A stretch of 64,000 nt of DNA from Saprospiraceae bacterium. GTDB lineage: Bacteria > Bacteroidota > Bacteroidia > Chitinophagales > Saprospiraceae. The position numbers and the translations under genes are program-made. This document shows, in pieces, positions 52,953-61,259 of the stretch; positions within the stretch are counted from its first letter, which is position 1; each line of letters opens with the position of its first letter. The notes beneath the pieces were generated by a model that was given only the letters and a program-made list of their open reading frames with translations, ran no database searches and was not told where the DNA came from. Location of the stretch: NCBI GenBank assembly GCA_016714895.1, contig JADKBV010000001.1, positions 992,001 through 1,056,000 of the forward strand, written 5' to 3'.

Positions 52953-54410
52953 TTAAAATTGGTTAAAATATAATTTTGCCTGCCGGTTAATTCCCTTTTT
53001 TACTTCGGTTCCATCGACTGTATTTCCGATTTTATCATCAGGCACAGAATCGTAAAGTTGGGTCTCCCAGGCAGGGTTATTTCTTTCGCCGTAACAGGTG
53101 GAATGTAATAACCAATAGTCGTTGTGGGCCAATGATTCATTCCAGAATAAAAACCGGACATTGGTCTGGTTGGTTGTCATAATTTTATTGTAATACCAGA
53201 TTTCATAAGGAGGAGAGTCCGGTTCATTATCAATACTCAGGACATTATTGGGTTTTCCGTGTTTTAGAAAAATATACCCTCTGTGTGTTTGAAAACCATA
53301 ACCCACATTGCTGTAATATTCTTTATCCACGGCCCTGGCCACTTCCATGTATTGATCAAAAGAAATTTCAGGATTTTCAGGAGCCCTGATCGTCCAATAC
53401 TGGTTGATAAACTTTCGTTTTTTGGCGGAACTGCTTCCTTTGATAAGTGTCTGAAGCGTCGGCAACTGCACATTAGCAACGACCGGAACATGAGCTTTCA
53501 ACACATAATCCAGTTCTTCGTCCGGAATTTTATTGGCAAATGTTTTCTGGTCTTGCGTCTCCATATCCAACAAAGCGATATCTGCCAATGGATTGGATTT
53601 AAAAAAATTATGTTTTCTTGAAGTGATTTTTTGTTTGTCTTTGGTCAGTAAATGTGCGGTCAGGTGGTATTGTCCTGATGGAAGTTCTTTAAGCGAAAGG
53701 GGCAAAATCAGGAACTGAAAATTCCTTCTTTCGAGCTTTTTATATTGACTCAATAATACTTTTGCATTGAGGTTATCTTTATATTTTTCAGAAATGGTGT
53801 AATTGACAAAAAAAGTTTCTGCTGTGTCCGCCGGATTCAGATAAACTTCCAACATAAAATAAATGACGTGATGCATCGTATCCGCATAAGCGTAAGGTAG
53901 TGGCTCCGCAAGATAACCAAACCGTGAAGTTTCAGATTCCTGTCCTTCCGGCAGTTTAATTTTGTCAGCGACCAGAATCGGATCGGACAAACCTCTGCTT
54001 CCGTCCCAATGTTCCAGTACATAAAAAGGAGTCTCCAACTCCAGTTTATTTTCCGGTAAGTGAAGATCAGTTGCCAAAAGATAAATACTGTAATGGCCCG
54101 GTTGGATATAAAATCGTTTTACCGTTATCAAATCTCGCTGATCTTTAGTAATTTCACCATTGAGAATAAATTTATCCGCATAAGAAACATTTCCATTTAC
54201 ATCCCTGACCATTAATACAAATTCAATGGAAGCTTGTTTGATGCCATTCAATTCGACAAACTGAACAGAACCTGATTCCACCCTGAGATGAATTTCAGCA
54301 TAGCCTTTGTCTGCAAAAAACGAATAAGGATTGACATCAATATTCAGTGCATTTACACGGAACCACATTGTAAAAATGGTCAAAAGAGATAAAATTATTC
54401 TGTAGCGCAT
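52953..54410 (-). CDS. GWxTD-domain secreted protein
   Basis: 485 residues with a signal peptide (1-21) and a mostly beta-rich body. Near the C terminus (about 340-400) is the GWxTD domain, here with the variant NVGYGFQTHRGYIFLKHGKP in place of GWxTDRGxxY. The domain is common in Bacteroidota and Acidobacteriota, of unknown function, often in proteins with a role outside the cytoplasm. The Trp and Asp of the name motif are replaced by Phe and His, so the motif is divergent. It lies upstream of ftsY on the other side of a gap of 240 bases, not in its operon. Confidence 0.8.
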   Translation of the reverse strand: MRYRIILSLLTIFTMWFRVNALNIDVNPYSFFADKGYAEIHLRVESGSVQFVELNGIKQASIEFVLMVRDVNGNVSYADKFILNGEITKDQRDLITVKRFYIQPGHYSIYLLATDLHLPENKLELETPFYVLEHWDGSRGLSDPILVADKIKLPEGQESETSRFGYLAEPLPYAYADTMHHVIYFMLEVYLNPADTAETFFVNYTISEKYKDNLNAKVLLSQYKKLERRNFQFLILPLSLKELPSGQYHLTAHLLTKDKQKITSRKHNFFKSNPLADIALLDMETQDQKTFANKIPDEELDYVLKAHVPVVANVQLPTLQTLIKGSSSAKKRKFINQYWTIRAPENPEISFDQYMEVARAVDKEYYSNVGYGFQTHRGYIFLKHGKPNNVLSIDNEPDSPPYEIWYYNKIMTTNQTNVRFLFWNESLAHNDYWLLHSTCYGERNNPAWETQLYDSVPDDKIGNTVDGTEVKKGINRQAKLYFNQF

Positions 54411-54647
54411 AATACAACTGATAATTTGTTATAAAAAGACGAGGTCAGTTTATGTTGTAACAAATAACTCCTTTAAATTCAACATAAAAGCCATCAGTAT
54501 ACAAAATTACACAATATCCCTCATATGATGCGTCCTGACGACGACATTTAGTTCATTTTCTACTATGTTTTGGCCCTCATTTCAGGATAAGAAGTGAAGG
54601 TTGACACTTTGGTTAAATTGATCGTATGAGGCTTGGATAAAGGGTAA

Positions 54648-55622
54648 TCAGTTTTGGTCCACCTTGGTATCACCGAAAAACATATCCACAAAAACTTTTC
54701 TGTTAAAGACCTGCAATTGTTCGATGCCTTCGCCGACACCGATATATTTGATAGGAATTTTAAATTGGTCAGAAATTCCAAGAACCACACCTCCTTTTGC
54801 GCTTCCGTCCAGTTTTGTCAGGGCTAAAGCGGTTACATCCGTTGCATCGGTAAAATGTCTTGCTTGTTCGATAGCGTTCTGCCCGGTGGTGGCATCAAGT
54901 ACCAAAAGAACTTCATGCGGCGCTCCCGGCATTTTTTTGTCCATGGATCTTTTGATTTTGGTCAACTCTTCCATGAGGTGTTTTTTGGTATGCAGACGTC
55001 CGGCGGTATCGATGATAGCGACATCACACTGATTTGTTTGAGCAAACTGTACCGTTTCATAGGCTACAGCTGCAGGGTCAGTGTTCATACCTTTATTAAA
55101 AAACTCGGTATTACTTCTTTTGGCCCATATACCCAACTGGTCAACGGCGGCGGCTCGGAAAGTATCTCCGGCACCAAGAACCACTTTGAGGCCTTTTTTG
55201 GTGTATTGATGGGCTAATTTGCCGATAGTCGTGGTTTTTCCTACACCGTTTACGCCTACGACCATGATAACATGGGGTTTATCCTGAGTCACCGGATTAA
55301 AATCATCCAGGTCTGTGGTATTATTTTCGGACAATATATCGACGATAACACTTTTAAGCAACCCGTTGAGTTCAGAAGTATTAATATATTTTTCTTCAGC
55401 GACTTTTGCTTCCAGCCTGTCGATGATTTTTACGGTTGTTTCCAGGCCTACATCTGAAGAGATGAGAATTTGTTCCAATTCATCCAGAAATGAAATATCA
55501 ACTTTTGATTTTCCGGCTACTGCTTTGGTAATCTGGGAGAAAAAACTTTGTTTTGTTTTTTCAAGTCCCTGTTGCAGATCTTCTTCTTTTTCTTTGGAAA
55601 AAAACTTTTTAAAAAAATTCAT
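54648..55622 (-). CDS. ftsY: Signal recognition particle receptor FtsY
   Basis: SRP-GTPase that docks ribosome-SRP complexes at the membrane. A short N-terminal acidic/amphipathic region (MNFFKKFFSKEKEEDLQQGL) replaces the long A domain of E. coli. Then come the N domain (helical bundle) and the G domain with VVGVNGVGKTTTIGKL, DTFRAAAVDQL, DTAGRLHTKKHLMEEL and TKLDGSAKGG. 324 residues. It follows rpmB, rpmG and the DUF4295 gene on the same strand, an order conserved in the phylum that links ribosome supply with membrane targeting. Confidence 0.96.
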   Translation of the reverse strand: MNFFKKFFSKEKEEDLQQGLEKTKQSFFSQITKAVAGKSKVDISFLDELEQILISSDVGLETTVKIIDRLEAKVAEEKYINTSELNGLLKSVIVDILSENNTTDLDDFNPVTQDKPHVIMVVGVNGVGKTTTIGKLAHQYTKKGLKVVLGAGDTFRAAAVDQLGIWAKRSNTEFFNKGMNTDPAAVAYETVQFAQTNQCDVAIIDTAGRLHTKKHLMEELTKIKRSMDKKMPGAPHEVLLVLDATTGQNAIEQARHFTDATDVTALALTKLDGSAKGGVVLGISDQFKIPIKYIGVGEGIEQLQVFNRKVFVDMFFGDTKVDQN

Positions 55623-55729
55623 GGTTTGCTGATGAATAGTTGATTAGAGAGATATGAATTGGTAAAAATACAAAAAGGGTTTCCTTCGAATCTTCGAAAA
55701 AAACCCCCTTTCCGTGAAAATTCCACGAA

Positions 55730-55906
55730 TTATTTATTCTCAGCTAAAAAATCTTTTACTTTGTCTTTGTGGACAATAGACTCTTTGAAAGAATATTTAC
55801 CTGTTACCGGATCTTTGATCGAACGAACCACTTTTACGTGATCTCTACCAGAACCAACATTGGCAGCTCTTTGTGCTACCCGGGCGTTTTTGGATACTTT
55901 TGCCAT
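55730..55906 (-). CDS. DUF4295 small basic protein
   Basis: 58 residues, MAKVSKNARVAQRAANVGSG at the N terminus and DFLAENK at the end; basic and without membrane segments. Short proteins of this kind (DUF4295) are found in Bacteroidota between rpmG and ftsY and may associate with the ribosome. Its ATG is 2 bases after the rpmG stop codon, so it is co-translated with it. About 107 bases separate it from ftsY. Confidence 0.85.
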   Translation of the reverse strand: MAKVSKNARVAQRAANVGSGRDHVKVVRSIKDPVTGKYSFKESIVHKDKVKDFLAENK

Positions 55907-55908
55907 GA

Positions 55909-56097
55909 TTACTTGATTTCTTTATGAACGGTATATTTCTTTAAAACCGGGTTAAACTTTTTAATTTCTAACCTGTCAGGATTATTTTTCCTGTTTTTTT
56001 CAGTTACATAACGGGAAGTTCCCGGCATTCCTGAAGTTTTATGCTCTGTGCATTCCAGAATAATCTGAATTCTGTTGCCTTTTGATTTTTTTGCCAT
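55909..56097 (-). CDS. rpmG: 50S ribosomal protein L33
   Basis: 62-residue L33 (RIQIILECTEHKTSGMPGTS, then YVTEKNRKNNPDRLEIKKF). Only one Cys is left (ILEC), so this is the zinc-free form. It is the second gene of the rpmB-rpmG-DUF4295-ftsY cluster, 29 bases after rpmB. Confidence 0.95.
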   Translation of the reverse strand: MAKKSKGNRIQIILECTEHKTSGMPGTSRYVTEKNRKNNPDRLEIKKFNPVLKKYTVHKEIK

Positions 56098-56126
56098 AAC
56101 GGTATTCTATTATAAACTATTTCAAA

Positions 56127-56375
56127 TTATAATTTTACTCCTGTATCCACACCTTTGGCATTCAATTCCTTCAGGTATTCATACAAACCTTTTTTATCGA
56201 TAGTACGCAATGCATGATTGGAAACTTTTAACGTTACCCATTGATTGGTCTCAGGGATAAAAAACCTTTTAGTAAACAAATTCGGTAAAAATCTTCTTTT
56301 TGTTTTCACATTTGAATGCGAAACATTATTCCCAGACATGGGTCTTTTACCTGTTAACTGACAAACTCGTGACAT
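56127..56375 (-). CDS. rpmB: 50S ribosomal protein L28
   Basis: 82-residue L28, MSRVCQLTGKRPMSGNNVSH at the N terminus and NLFTKRFFIPE next. It begins 31 bases after the 3' end of tRNA-Arg. I find no separate -7 element between them, so the tRNA and the ribosomal genes may share the promoter at 56561-56568. Confidence 0.95.
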   Translation of the reverse strand: MSRVCQLTGKRPMSGNNVSHSNVKTKRRFLPNLFTKRFFIPETNQWVTLKVSNHALRTIDKKGLYEYLKELNAKGVDTGVKL

Positions 56376-56406
56376 CTTAAATCTTTTTAATGTACTATAT
56401 GATATG

Positions 56407-56480
56407 TGACTCCGGAAGGATTCGAACCTTCAACCGCCTGATTCGTAGTCAGGTACTCTATCCAGTTGAGCTACGGGGCC
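56407..56480 (-). tRNA. tRNA-Arg (anticodon ACG)
   Basis: 74 bases. Anticodon stem CCTGA/TCAGG with loop CTACGAA gives ACG, which decodes CGU (and CGC/CGA after A34 deamination). T arm GAAGG-TTCGAAT-CCTTC and D arm are normal. The acceptor stem GGCCCCG/CGGAGTC has a C-A mismatch at 4-69 and a G-T pair at 2-71. CCA is not encoded. Confidence 0.93.
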
Positions 56481-56560
56481 TGTATGATTGTTTAATCTTC
56501 CTATGTCCTTAACTTTCAACTCTTTATGGTACTTCTTACCATAATTTCCGAAATAGTGCG

Positions 56561-56568
56561 CAAAGATA
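56561..56568 (-). promoter_or_regulatory. -7 element for tRNA-Arg and rpmB cluster
   Basis: TATCTTTG on the minus strand, followed by GCGCAC, about 80 bases before the tRNA 5' end. Confidence 0.45.
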
Positions 56569-56636
56569 ATACTTTTCCGGATTATCTAAGGAAAAAAAAG
56601 ACATTTTTTTTTCAAATTTTCCTGATAAAGAGAAAA

Positions 56637-57485
56637 TTATTCATCAAGACTTACCCTTTGATCTCTTTCCGAATCATCGGTTTTCATAAGCGGAATGCTT
56701 ATAAAAAATTGAGTGCCAACGTTTTCCTGTGATTCAAAATATATTTTTCCATTAAAAGACTCAATCATATTGGCAGATATGGCCAGGCCAAGTCCTGTTC
56801 CTGAGCTTTTGGTCGTAAAATTGGGTGCAAATACTTTTTCCCGCATCGATTCAGGTATACCGGCTCCATTGTCTGATACCCTGACTACCGCCTTGTTATT
56901 TTCTTTGAACAACGAAATGTCAATTTTCCCTCTTCGGTTGTCCGGAATGGCTTGTGTTGCGTTTTTGACCAGATTGTTAAGTATACGCACCAAATGGTTT
57001 TTATCCGCAAACACGACCAGATCGTCTATCGGAGTATGCAGGGAGATGTCCATATCATCCCGTTTTCTGAACAAATCGTGGATAGCTACCACGAGATCAT
57101 TAAGGGCTACTTTTTCATTGGTAGCTTGAGGCATGGACGCAAAATTGGAAAACTCAGCTGCTATCTGCGACAGGTTGTCGATTTGTTCGATCAATGTATT
57201 CGAAACCCGAGGAATCATATCTTTGGCCCTTTCAGGATCTTCTTTGGCGGTTTTTTCGAGATATTGAATGCTAAGCTTCATAGGCGTCAGCGGATTTTTG
57301 ATTTCATGGGCGACTTGTTTTGCCATTTCACGCCAGGCCATGTCTCTTTCGGTTTTAGCGAGTGTTTCAGCGCTGCGCGTCAGGGCTTCATTGAGATTAT
57401 TATATTCTGTTATCAGGGTTCCGATTTCATCATTCGAATTCCACTCCAGATATTCATTACTTCGACCCAGGGTAAATTTTTTCAA
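56637..57485 (-). CDS. Histidine kinase, C-terminal fragment (HAMP end, HisKA, ATPase)
   Basis: 282 residues starting at a TTG whose last two bases form part of the previous frame's TGA. It encodes the second half of a HAMP domain, then the H-box AKQVAHEIKNPLTPMKLSIQ, and a full ATPase domain (LNNLVKNATQAI N-box, DNGAGIP G1, KSSGTGLGLAI G2). The NtrY-like H-box with NPLTPMK is distinctive. It is the continuation of the large frame at 57482-60085, from which it is separated by a one-base deletion. On its own it would be a soluble kinase lacking its sensor. Confidence 0.88.
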   Translation of the reverse strand: MKKFTLGRSNEYLEWNSNDEIGTLITEYNNLNEALTRSAETLAKTERDMAWREMAKQVAHEIKNPLTPMKLSIQYLEKTAKEDPERAKDMIPRVSNTLIEQIDNLSQIAAEFSNFASMPQATNEKVALNDLVVAIHDLFRKRDDMDISLHTPIDDLVVFADKNHLVRILNNLVKNATQAIPDNRRGKIDISLFKENNKAVVRVSDNGAGIPESMREKVFAPNFTTKSSGTGLGLAISANMIESFNGKIYFESQENVGTQFFISIPLMKTDDSERDQRVSLDE

Positions 57486-60085
57486 TTTTCAGCCAATATA
57501 GCAATCGGTTGGGTGATTGAATTAGCTATAGTGATAGCGATAACCCCTGCAATCAGAAATAAAAAAATATACACATTAAGCATGGTTCCTAAAAATGCCA
57601 CAATGCTTCGTGTAGATAGATTGGTATATTGATGCTGCACACCGATAAAACCTACCTTATTGTTTTGATTGTCCATCAAAGGGATATAATCAAAATGTCT
57701 GTTTGCCGAATTTGCAGACACATTACGTTCATCGCGAATTCCTGACACTTCGTAAACGGGCATCATATATTCTACAGGTCCTCCGGTCGATGTTGCGAGC
57801 AATTTTCCTTCTTTGTCATACAACTGTACATTTTTACTATGTACATAAGAAAGATTAAGCAGGTTTCGGTAAAAATGATTGATTACTTCCTTTTCAGATT
57901 CTTTATCCCGACTTTCCTGAATGACTGCATTTGCGAGAATCTGTGTTTCCTCTCTTTCTTTACCGATTTGGTTTGCCTGAATCAGGTTATAAAAATAAAA
58001 GGCTGTAACTGCTCCGATCACCAAAAAACTAAAGATGATCAACAGGATAATGGACAATTGGATTTTTGTTTTTAAAGACGATCTCTCCCCCATTCTCAAA
58101 GGCAAAGTTTCCGGCAAAAAAGTGAATTTTGTATTGGTCCAGGTCAGAATAAATACCAAAATTCCTGTAAGAGCAAACAAAAATGAAAAAATAGATATCG
58201 GTTTAAGTAATCCGGATTTGGGTTCAAAAACAAGCAACGTATAACCTAAATTGTTTTCCTGCCTGGTGTAAACAAAATTTCCCTGAATACCATTATGCTT
58301 AATTGTCCTTAATACTGCATCTGTCGGGCCATTGTGTTGAAAAATGTTTTTATCAATTACAAAATCTGATTTTAATAAGGCATAAGAAATATCATTTTTT
58401 ATATCCGGTTTGCCTCCTTTCGGGTGACAGGCCAAGACAAAAAGCCACGGACCATCCGGATGACTTTCAGGCTGTAGTTCATATTTTATATAATAGGTAT
58501 CCGTCATAGGTTGAAAGAACAAATTGTTTTCACCGACAAGAGTTGACGTTTGTAAAGCTTTTTTGAGTTGATGATAATTGCCAAAATGATTCGCAAAAAG
58601 ACTGAAGCCATTTTTGTCAAACAATTCGATGTCAAAGTTGATGTCTGGGGAAGGAATCAGTCCGCCAAACAAATCTTTGATTTCATCTTTATCCCACTTG
58701 GCCGGGTATTCTATATTGCCTAATACTAAAAATATGCCGGAAGTGTCGAGATTTTTTTTGATATCTTCAGCCTGTTTGACATCAATGGACGTGGCTGAAA
58801 AAAAATGTTTTTTTGCAAAGGACTCCCTGTCTGAATTTGCTTTTATTTGTTCATAATGAAAAAAACCGGTGGCCAGAAAACCCGAAAAAAGCAACATCCA
58901 CCACAATGCATAGGTTAGTTTTTGTTCTTTTAACTCAACATAAGCATCAAAAATCAAAGCCACTGAAAGCAAAAACAAATAATACAACAGTGCGTTGATT
59001 TCCAATCCTGCCCAATAATATAATGGAAACGAAATCAAAATTCCTGTTATGATGACTAAAAATGAATTTTTGGATTTGATCCCTGATTCGTTTTTTGCGC
59101 TAAAAAATTTATACACCAGAATAAACCCTCCGAAAACATTAATAATCAGAATGATCAAAGCCAGAATACTTGTTAAACTAAAAAACCCGGGATTCGAAAC
59201 ATCAGCAAAAACTGTATTTCCGGCCACAAGATTTTTTAAACAGAGATTCAGATATATAAAATATAAAGACAAAACAAAAGAAGCCGTACCCACCGGAGGG
59301 ATATAAGAACGGTTTTGAGCCGGAAAAAAAAGTTTATTCAACACATTTCCGAAAGCTAAAAACCAGATCAGTAAAGTGTCCAGTCCAAAAGTAAAAAGAG
59401 AATGTACCCACCAACCATCACTAACAATTTTAAAAACCAAAAAATGGCCTGTTAATGTATCTGCAAAAGGAATGGTGTATAAAAACCTCAGCAATAAAAG
59501 AAACAGTACAAAAGCCAAACCGATTTGGGTATTTTCAGGATGTCTTCTGACCATCCGATAAAACAGGAATATCACCCAAATCCACAACAAAAACATAGCT
59601 CCCATCCACATAGTGGCCTGACGGTCACTGTTGTCGGTGACCAGATAATCTATCCCTTTGAAAGAGACTTTGGCGTGATATTTAACACCTTCTTCTTCCT
59701 GTGAAGGTTGATCAACAAACTGATATTGATTAAAATATTTTAATTCTGTACGGATAACGATCTGAAAATCACCTTGCTGAATAACCACATATCTGGCTTG
59801 TTTATTTCTGGGAAGCTCCCGCACCACCTCATTCCACCAAATCAGCTGGTTTGATTGATAGATTTCAATGCCAAAAGGTGATAAAGAAAGAGTTTCTAAA
59901 ATATTGCGGTCCAATATATCACCAACATTTTTGCTGATAAAAACCGAGTCCTCAGAAAGTTTTTGATGTACTTCTGAATAAATCAGCGTCCCGTGAGCAT
60001 CCTGGTTTTGTGTTTTACTGACAAATAACAGCGTCAGGCCGGCAAGTGCGGTAAAAATAAAAATGAAAATGAAATCCCGTAACAT
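57482..60085 (-). CDS. Histidine kinase, large multi-membrane sensor fragment
   Basis: 867 residues. An N-terminal membrane helix (5-22) and an extracytoplasmic domain (about 25-155) are followed by about eight further membrane segments to residue 420. A second extracytoplasmic domain (about 425-630) and two more membrane helices with a third sensor-like stretch come next, ending in the first HAMP helix NSITQPIAILAEN and TGA. Inserting one T in AAAATTGAAAAAATTT (57475-57490) would rejoin it to the kinase domain in one protein of about 1150 residues. Similar large kinases occur in Bacteroidota. Whether this is a real mutation, an assembly error or recoding is not decided. Confidence 0.85.
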   Translation of the reverse strand: MLRDFIFIFIFTALAGLTLLFVSKTQNQDAHGTLIYSEVHQKLSEDSVFISKNVGDILDRNILETLSLSPFGIEIYQSNQLIWWNEVVRELPRNKQARYVVIQQGDFQIVIRTELKYFNQYQFVDQPSQEEEGVKYHAKVSFKGIDYLVTDNSDRQATMWMGAMFLLWIWVIFLFYRMVRRHPENTQIGLAFVLFLLLLRFLYTIPFADTLTGHFLVFKIVSDGWWVHSLFTFGLDTLLIWFLAFGNVLNKLFFPAQNRSYIPPVGTASFVLSLYFIYLNLCLKNLVAGNTVFADVSNPGFFSLTSILALIILIINVFGGFILVYKFFSAKNESGIKSKNSFLVIITGILISFPLYYWAGLEINALLYYLFLLSVALIFDAYVELKEQKLTYALWWMLLFSGFLATGFFHYEQIKANSDRESFAKKHFFSATSIDVKQAEDIKKNLDTSGIFLVLGNIEYPAKWDKDEIKDLFGGLIPSPDINFDIELFDKNGFSLFANHFGNYHQLKKALQTSTLVGENNLFFQPMTDTYYIKYELQPESHPDGPWLFVLACHPKGGKPDIKNDISYALLKSDFVIDKNIFQHNGPTDAVLRTIKHNGIQGNFVYTRQENNLGYTLLVFEPKSGLLKPISIFSFLFALTGILVFILTWTNTKFTFLPETLPLRMGERSSLKTKIQLSIILLIIFSFLVIGAVTAFYFYNLIQANQIGKEREETQILANAVIQESRDKESEKEVINHFYRNLLNLSYVHSKNVQLYDKEGKLLATSTGGPVEYMMPVYEVSGIRDERNVSANSANRHFDYIPLMDNQNNKVGFIGVQHQYTNLSTRSIVAFLGTMLNVYIFLFLIAGVIAITIANSITQPIAILAEN

Positions 60086-60233
60086 GAAGTGAACTATATT
60101 CTTTCAGGCTGCAAGATAGAATTTATTTATATATTAAACATTTATTTTATATGTTTTCTTATGAATAAGAATGAAAAACAAAGAGATCATACCTGTTAAC
60201 AAAAAATCTGTTTGATTTCTTATTTTTTAAAAA

Positions 60234-60956
60234 TTATCGATCAAGAAATATTTTTTCCTTTTCAAAAAATAAAGTTGCCGCCAATACACCAATCATCGGA
60301 GCGAAAATCATTCCCAAAAAAGGAATCGCAAACAAAAAAATGAATAATAAACCGGTGACAATGGCAAACCATTTGTATCGGAAAACAATAATATTGGACG
60401 TTTGATAATCAGTATATCTCTCCAAATAAAAGTCCATAACACCGTATCCCGCGTAATATGCCTGAACCAATAAAATGACCGGAGCTGTGATAATAGCAAC
60501 TCCGGGGATAAAACTGACTAAAAACAGCCCCGAAGTCAAAATCAATTCTTTTAAAAGGTTAAAAACATTCAGACGTATTCCCCGAATCAAGCCGATAAAC
60601 ATCCCGGGAACTTTTCGCCCCTTTTTATGGGGTGAAATGATGTGTTCCAGTCTTTCTGACAGCAAACTCAGTATCGGACCTAATACTATCAGAACAATAT
60701 ATTTGTAGACCCCAAATAAAAAAACAAATGAAAGCAGACTCAATATCCATTGAAACAAAGCAGACTCACCTGACCACGACCAAGGTATCCATTCACTCAT
60801 CCATCCTGCCACCACATCACTGGCACCAACGATTCCCCAGGTTAAAAAAACAAACAAGGAAAGGGAGGCCAAAGCGGAAAAAATAAAATATCTCCTCAGA
60901 CCGGAATGAAAAAGATATGACCATGCTTGTAAAAAATACTTCAGACCTGTATACAT
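60234..60956 (-). CDS. EI24/CysZ-like membrane protein
   Basis: 240 residues with four to six membrane segments and the layout of EI24-domain proteins: MYTGLKYFLQAWSYLF start, a long amphipathic helix (ILGPILSLLSERLEH), GIRLNVFNLLKELILT and the FIPGVAIITAPVILL hydrophobic pair. CysZ of this group mediates sulfate uptake, but no sulfur genes are nearby, and many EI24 proteins have no known role. It is transcribed alone. Confidence 0.82.
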   Translation of the reverse strand: MYTGLKYFLQAWSYLFHSGLRRYFIFSALASLSLFVFLTWGIVGASDVVAGWMSEWIPWSWSGESALFQWILSLLSFVFLFGVYKYIVLIVLGPILSLLSERLEHIISPHKKGRKVPGMFIGLIRGIRLNVFNLLKELILTSGLFLVSFIPGVAIITAPVILLVQAYYAGYGVMDFYLERYTDYQTSNIIVFRYKWFAIVTGLLFIFLFAIPFLGMIFAPMIGVLAATLFFEKEKIFLDR

Positions 60957-61247
60957 AAGAAGATTAAGATTTTAAGCCAAAACTATTAAAATTCAGGCAG
61001 ATTAATACGAATTTTTCTATGATAATGATTTTCTGATCGACCGAAAAACGTTCAGGTATCTCAATTCGAAGATTTTTATGTACTTTTTTGCTCGTCAGTA
61101 TAGGAAAATCATCATTTCCCACGGGCCTGAAAAAGATAAATACCGAAAAATTAAATGTTCGAAACATCTCAAACAACGATGCCTCCTTCACTCCATTATC
61201 AAAAAGTTAAAATGCAAATAAAAATTCTCCACTGACAAGGTTTTCCA
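60957..61247. other. Gap without a supported gene
   Basis: About 290 bases. A 75-codon minus-strand frame (60964-61191) is present, but it has no recognisable domain, signal or promoter, so I do not call it. The only signal is the promoter of the next plus-strand gene. Confidence 0.5.
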
Positions 61248-61255
61248 TAATTTTG
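61248..61255 (+). promoter_or_regulatory. -7 element 4 bases before the rpn start codon
   Basis: TAATTTTG matches TAnnTTTG and is followed by CCCA and the ATG at 61260. Transcription should start at about the ATG, giving a leaderless mRNA. Confidence 0.5.
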
Positions 61256-61259
61256 CCCA

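Noticed and set aside
60964..61191. 75-codon minus-strand frame
   Set aside because: No promoter, signal or recognisable domain; it sits in an AT-rich gap and its start is not conserved in form.
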